A program made the position numbers and the translations under genes. Under the pieces are notes generated by a model. It had not been told where the DNA came from. It saw only the letters and a list, made by a program, of their open reading frames with translations, and made no database searches. This document shows positions 12,056 to 14,908 of a stretch of DNA of 14,908 nt, piece after piece; positions within the stretch are counted from its first letter, which is position 1, and every line of letters starts with the position of its first letter. Origin of the DNA: Acidobacteriota bacterium (GTDB lineage Bacteria > Acidobacteriota > Terriglobia > UBA7540); NCBI GenBank assembly GCA_021827245.1, contig JAKAWN010000139.1, forward strand, positions 1-14,908, read 5' to 3'.

Positions 12056-14410
12056 ATGTCCGAGAGTGGGAGTATGGGGTCTGAAACACGTCGCGACCGT
12101 GCGCAAGAAGGGGACAAGCGCACAGTAAACGCTGCAGGAGACTCAGAACTTCTGTTCGAGCAGTTTTTTGAGTCTTCGCCCGACGGCGTTCTGGTGGTAA
12201 ATTCCAGCGGTTTGATCACGCGAGTAAACGCCCAGACGGAGAAAATGTTTGGGTACGGGCGCTCAGAACTACAAGGCCAACCGATTGAGATCCTGGTTCC
12301 GGACCGCTTCCGGAAGGCGCACGAGGAAGAGCGTGAGCGGTTTCAGGATAATCCCCACATGCGCGCCATGGGCGCCGGCCTGGAACTGTTTGCGAAGCGC
12401 AAGGATGGAAGCGAATTCCCGGTCGAGATCATGTTGAGCCCTATTGAATCAAGCGAGGGGCCGGTTGTGCTGAGCGTGGTTCGCAACATCACGCGGCGCA
12501 AAAAGGCGGAGGATGACCTGCGCACAAGCGAACAACAGCTTCAGAGCATTCTGGACAATTCAACCACCGTAATTTATGTCAAGGACCTCCAAGGGCGTTA
12601 CCTCCGCGTCAACAAACGGTTTGAGGACCTTTACAGGATTGAGAAGGGAAAGGCGAAGGGGAAAAACGACTTCGACCTTTTCTCGAGAGAGATGGCGGAG
12701 AATCTGCGCTCCAATGACCAGAAAGTGTTGGAGGCGGCCGGTCCCTTGGAGTTTGAAGAAGTTGTTTCTCACACCGGAGGCATTCACACTTACATCTCGA
12801 TCAAGTTTCCGCTGTTTGACACGTGGGGAAGGCCTTACGCCGTGGCCGGGATATCCACGGACATCACCGAGCGCAAGAGGGCTGAGGAAGTCCTGCTGCT
12901 GGAAATCAGCACGGTCCTTCTGTCCCGCCTGGACGTTCGAGAACTTTTCACTGCGATCTCGGCGACCCTTCATCGGATCATGCCACATGAATATGCCTCG
13001 CTTGCTCTTTATGGTCCTGAAAGCAAAGACCTCAGGCTGCTCTCTTTAGAACAGCCTCAGATAGAAGCAGCGCTGGGAAGGGAGATGGTCTCGCCAGCGC
13101 AGGAGTTGCTGGCGGGCCGCGTGATGAATTCTCGCCAGCCGCTTATCCTGAACGATCTCGAGAGCGCCACCCCCAGGTCCAAGGCTACCGATCGGCTGCG
13201 GGCCGAGGGAGTGAAATCTGCCTGCTTCCTGCCGCTAATCACGCAAGACCGCGTGCTGGGAACTCTGAATCTTGTCAGCCGGCGAAGAGCCGCATTTGAG
13301 CAACATCATGTTGACCTGCTCCAGGAGGTGGCGAGCCATATCGCCATCGCACTCGACAACGCTCTCACCTACCGCAAGGTGGCGGAATTGAAGGATAGGC
13401 TGGCGGAAGAGAAACTCTACCTCGAAGAAGAAATTCGCACTGAATACCACTTTGAGGAGATTATCGGGGAGAGCTCCGGCTTGAAGCGAGTCTTGAAGCA
13501 GGTGGAGTCCGTCGGGCCCACTAATGCCACCGTCCTGATTCTGGGCGAGACTGGCACCGGCAAGGAATTGATTGCACGCGCGATTCACGACTTAAGCCCG
13601 AGGCGGGACCGCACTTTCGTCAAGCTGAATTGTGCTGCGATTCCCACCGGATTGCTCGAAAGCGAATTGTTCGGACATGAGAAAGGAGCCTTTACCGGCG
13701 CCATCTCACAAAAGGTAGGCCGATTGGAATTAGCCCACGAAGGGACCCTTTTCCTGGATGAAGTCGGTGACATTCCGCTCGAACTCCAGCCCAAGTTGCT
13801 GCGGGCTCTGCAGGAAAAAGAATTTGAACGGCTGGGCAGCACCCGAACGATTCCCGTGGACGTTCGTCTTCTTGCAGCAACCAATCGCGACCTCGCCAAG
13901 ATGGTCGCCGACCGGCAATTCCGCAGTGATCTCTATTACCGCCTCAGAGTTTTCCCCATTACAGTTCCTCCCCTGCGTGAGCGGCCCGAGGACATCCCCA
14001 TCCTGGTCCGCTACTTTGCTCAGAAGCACGCTGAAAGGATGAATCGCCGCATTGAGGTCATTCCCCCGGAAGCTATGGAGGCTCTCATACGATGGCGCTG
14101 GCCGGGGAATGTGCGCGAGCTTGAGAATATCATCGAAAGAGCCGTCATTCTCTCTCCCGGGCCAGTTCTGCGCGTTCCGCTAGCGGAACTGGCGCCACCG
14201 GAAGGGGAGAATGGTGACGGCGACGGCTCTGGCACCCTGGAAGATGCTGAACGGGAGCACATCGTCCGCATTCTGCGGGAAACCAGGGGAATCATCGGGG
14301 GACCGAATGGCGCAGCCGCCCGTTTGGGCCTCAAGCGGACGACGCTCAACTCCAAAATGCGAAAGCTCGGAATAACACGCAACGAGATCTCCAAAACACC
14401 TTCTGTGTGA
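12056..14410 (+). CDS. sigma-54-dependent transcriptional activator, PAS-PAS-GAF-AAA+-Fis (FhlA/NorR-like)
   Basis: A 784-residue cytoplasmic regulator. Domains: PAS 1 (about 32-150), PAS 2 (about 158-275), GAF (about 280-440), a coiled-coil linker (about 440-465), the AAA+ sigma-54 activation domain (about 467-695), and a Fis-type helix-turn-helix (about 728-774). The ATPase is complete: Walker A GETGTGKE (497-504), the sigma-54 contact loop GAFTGA (544-549), Walker B TLFLDEVGD with D568 and E569, FRSDLYYRL, and WPGNVRELEN. It should drive transcription from sigma-54 promoters. The signal sensed by the PAS and GAF domains is not evident; I see no heme or flavin ligand I would trust. The lack of a receiver domain suggests direct sensing rather than phosphorelay. 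A sigma-54-like promoter and a receiver-like gene follow it, a likely target or partner. Confidence 0.93.
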   Translation: MSESGSMGSETRRDRAQEGDKRTVNAAGDSELLFEQFFESSPDGVLVVNSSGLITRVNAQTEKMFGYGRSELQGQPIEILVPDRFRKAHEEERERFQDNPHMRAMGAGLELFAKRKDGSEFPVEIMLSPIESSEGPVVLSVVRNITRRKKAEDDLRTSEQQLQSILDNSTTVIYVKDLQGRYLRVNKRFEDLYRIEKGKAKGKNDFDLFSREMAENLRSNDQKVLEAAGPLEFEEVVSHTGGIHTYISIKFPLFDTWGRPYAVAGISTDITERKRAEEVLLLEISTVLLSRLDVRELFTAISATLHRIMPHEYASLALYGPESKDLRLLSLEQPQIEAALGREMVSPAQELLAGRVMNSRQPLILNDLESATPRSKATDRLRAEGVKSACFLPLITQDRVLGTLNLVSRRRAAFEQHHVDLLQEVASHIAIALDNALTYRKVAELKDRLAEEKLYLEEEIRTEYHFEEIIGESSGLKRVLKQVESVGPTNATVLILGETGTGKELIARAIHDLSPRRDRTFVKLNCAAIPTGLLESELFGHEKGAFTGAISQKVGRLELAHEGTLFLDEVGDIPLELQPKLLRALQEKEFERLGSTRTIPVDVRLLAATNRDLAKMVADRQFRSDLYYRLRVFPITVPPLRERPEDIPILVRYFAQKHAERMNRRIEVIPPEAMEALIRWRWPGNVRELENIIERAVILSPGPVLRVPLAELAPPEGENGDGDGSGTLEDAEREHIVRILRETRGIIGGPNGAAARLGLKRTTLNSKMRKLGITRNEISKTPSV

Positions 14411-14445
14411 CGAAATATCGTCAGCTGATCACTTCCCGTCATTTT

Positions 14446-14457
14446 TCACTTTCGTGA
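14446..14457. promoter_or_regulatory. short inverted repeat, possible upstream activator site
   Basis: TCAC-TTTC-GTGA lies about 105 bp before the start predicted from the sigma-54-like promoter, in an AT-rich stretch (14440-14530). That distance is usual for an enhancer site of a sigma-54 activator. The site is short and unproven. Confidence 0.22.
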
Positions 14458-14534
14458 TTCTTTGCCATTATGAACTAACTCCAATAAATGCTTGATTCTA
14501 ATAGGTTAATTTAAGTGTAAAAATCCATTCGGTT

Positions 14535-14550
14535 TGGAAAGGTGCATGCC
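14535..14550 (+). promoter_or_regulatory. possible sigma-54 (-24/-12) promoter
   Basis: TGGAAA-GGTGC-ATGCC has GG (14536-14537) and GC (14548-14549) with the required 10 bases between them, against the consensus TGGCAC-N5-TTGCA. The match is TGG and TGC plus one A; the rest deviates. It lies about 80 bases before the receiver-like gene and directly downstream of a sigma-54 activator gene. Confidence 0.35.
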
Positions 14551-14618
14551 TTCCCGTAGGGAGAAGGGGAGGTTTGTCTGCTGTGACCAGACGGACTGTC
14601 GGCAGGAGGAGAAAGCCA

Positions 14619-14908
14619 ATGGCGGAACAAATCAATGCGCTTCTCGTCCATGCCCCGGATGAAACACTGCACGATTTGACGCAGGCACTCAAGTGTCTCA
14701 GCATTGAGGTCACCCATGCTCGAAATTGCCGAGAAGCTTCCCTACTCTTCAAACGGTTGGATGGAGTCGATCTGGTATTTGCAGGAATCGCATTGCCGGA
14801 TGGGAGCTGGGTAGACGTGCTGAGGTTGGCACAGCAATCAAAGCGCTTCTTGCCGGTCATCGTTGTTTCCCGAATGGTGGATGTTGGACTTTATCTCGAT
14901 GCAATTGA
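14619..14908 (+). CDS. receiver-like protein lacking the phosphoacceptor Asp, 3' end cut by window edge
   Basis: The first 96 residues are visible; AGGAGG (14604-14609) lies 9 bases before ATG 14619. The sequence follows the CheY-like alternating beta/alpha pattern: NALLVHAPDETL (strand 1), IEVTHARNCREASLLF, VDLVFAGIALPDGSW (strand 3 and loop) and LPVIVVSR (strand 4). Key residues are changed. The phosphoacceptor position at the end of strand 3 is G56, where DLV-xx-D-xx-LPDG has Asp. The acidic pair after strand 1 reads H-A-P-D instead of D-D. The strand-4 Thr/Ser is kept as S84. It is therefore a pseudo-receiver, probably acting without phosphorylation, perhaps by protein contact with the adjacent activator. 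An output domain, if any, lies outside the window. Confidence 0.72.
   Translation, partial: MAEQINALLVHAPDETLHDLTQALKCLSIEVTHARNCREASLLFKRLDGVDLVFAGIALPDGSWVDVLRLAQQSKRFLPVIVVSRMVDVGLYLDAI

Overview
The window looks like chromosomal DNA from a soil-type bacterium, most likely an acidobacterium. That placement is an inference, not a computed one. It rests on a moderately high G+C content, the particular PAS-PAS-GAF-AAA+-Fis regulator followed by a receiver-like gene, several universal stress proteins, and a small two-helix membrane protein. Genes are loosely packed and change strand often. I see no tRNA, rRNA, CRISPR array, transposase or phage module.

Region 1 (1-4681): the 5' part of a secreted BON-domain protein (minus, cut by the window edge) diverges from a DUF58 membrane protein (plus). 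Next is a ROK-family sugar kinase (minus), then an Escherichia coli-type D-3-phosphoglycerate dehydrogenase, serA (plus). The 446-base gap between the kinase and serA is the most structured non-coding stretch here. It holds a 7-bp hairpin over a possible promoter and an approximately 140-nt leader with several perfect stems and a core resembling cobalamin riboswitches. It also holds a possible 12-codon leader peptide whose stop overlaps the serA start as ATGA.

Region 2 (4682-6154): a RibD-C/DHFR-fold reductase (minus), and a small unrecognised minus-strand gene preceded by a good sigma-70-like promoter.

Region 3 (6155-9946, all minus): a tandem-domain universal stress protein lies upstream of a 924-residue protein that joins an ADP-forming acyl-CoA ligase to a GNAT acetyltransferase (Pat type). 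In mycobacteria a cAMP-regulated Pat acetylates a universal stress protein, so this adjacency suggests an enzyme-substrate pair.

Region 4 (9947-11743): a 480-base divergent control region holds a perfect CRP-type motif, a 14-bp palindrome and a 13-bp inverted repeat enclosing 77 nt. It is followed on the plus strand by a second universal stress protein, a two-helix membrane protein and a PGPGW-like membrane protein.

Region 5 (11744-14908): another CRP-like motif and a 120-nt imperfect inverted repeat precede a complete sigma-54-dependent activator. After it come a possible sigma-54 promoter and the start of a receiver-like protein that lacks the phosphoacceptor aspartate. Regions 3 to 5 together read as a stress or energy-status cassette, possibly under a CRP/FNR-family regulator not encoded here.
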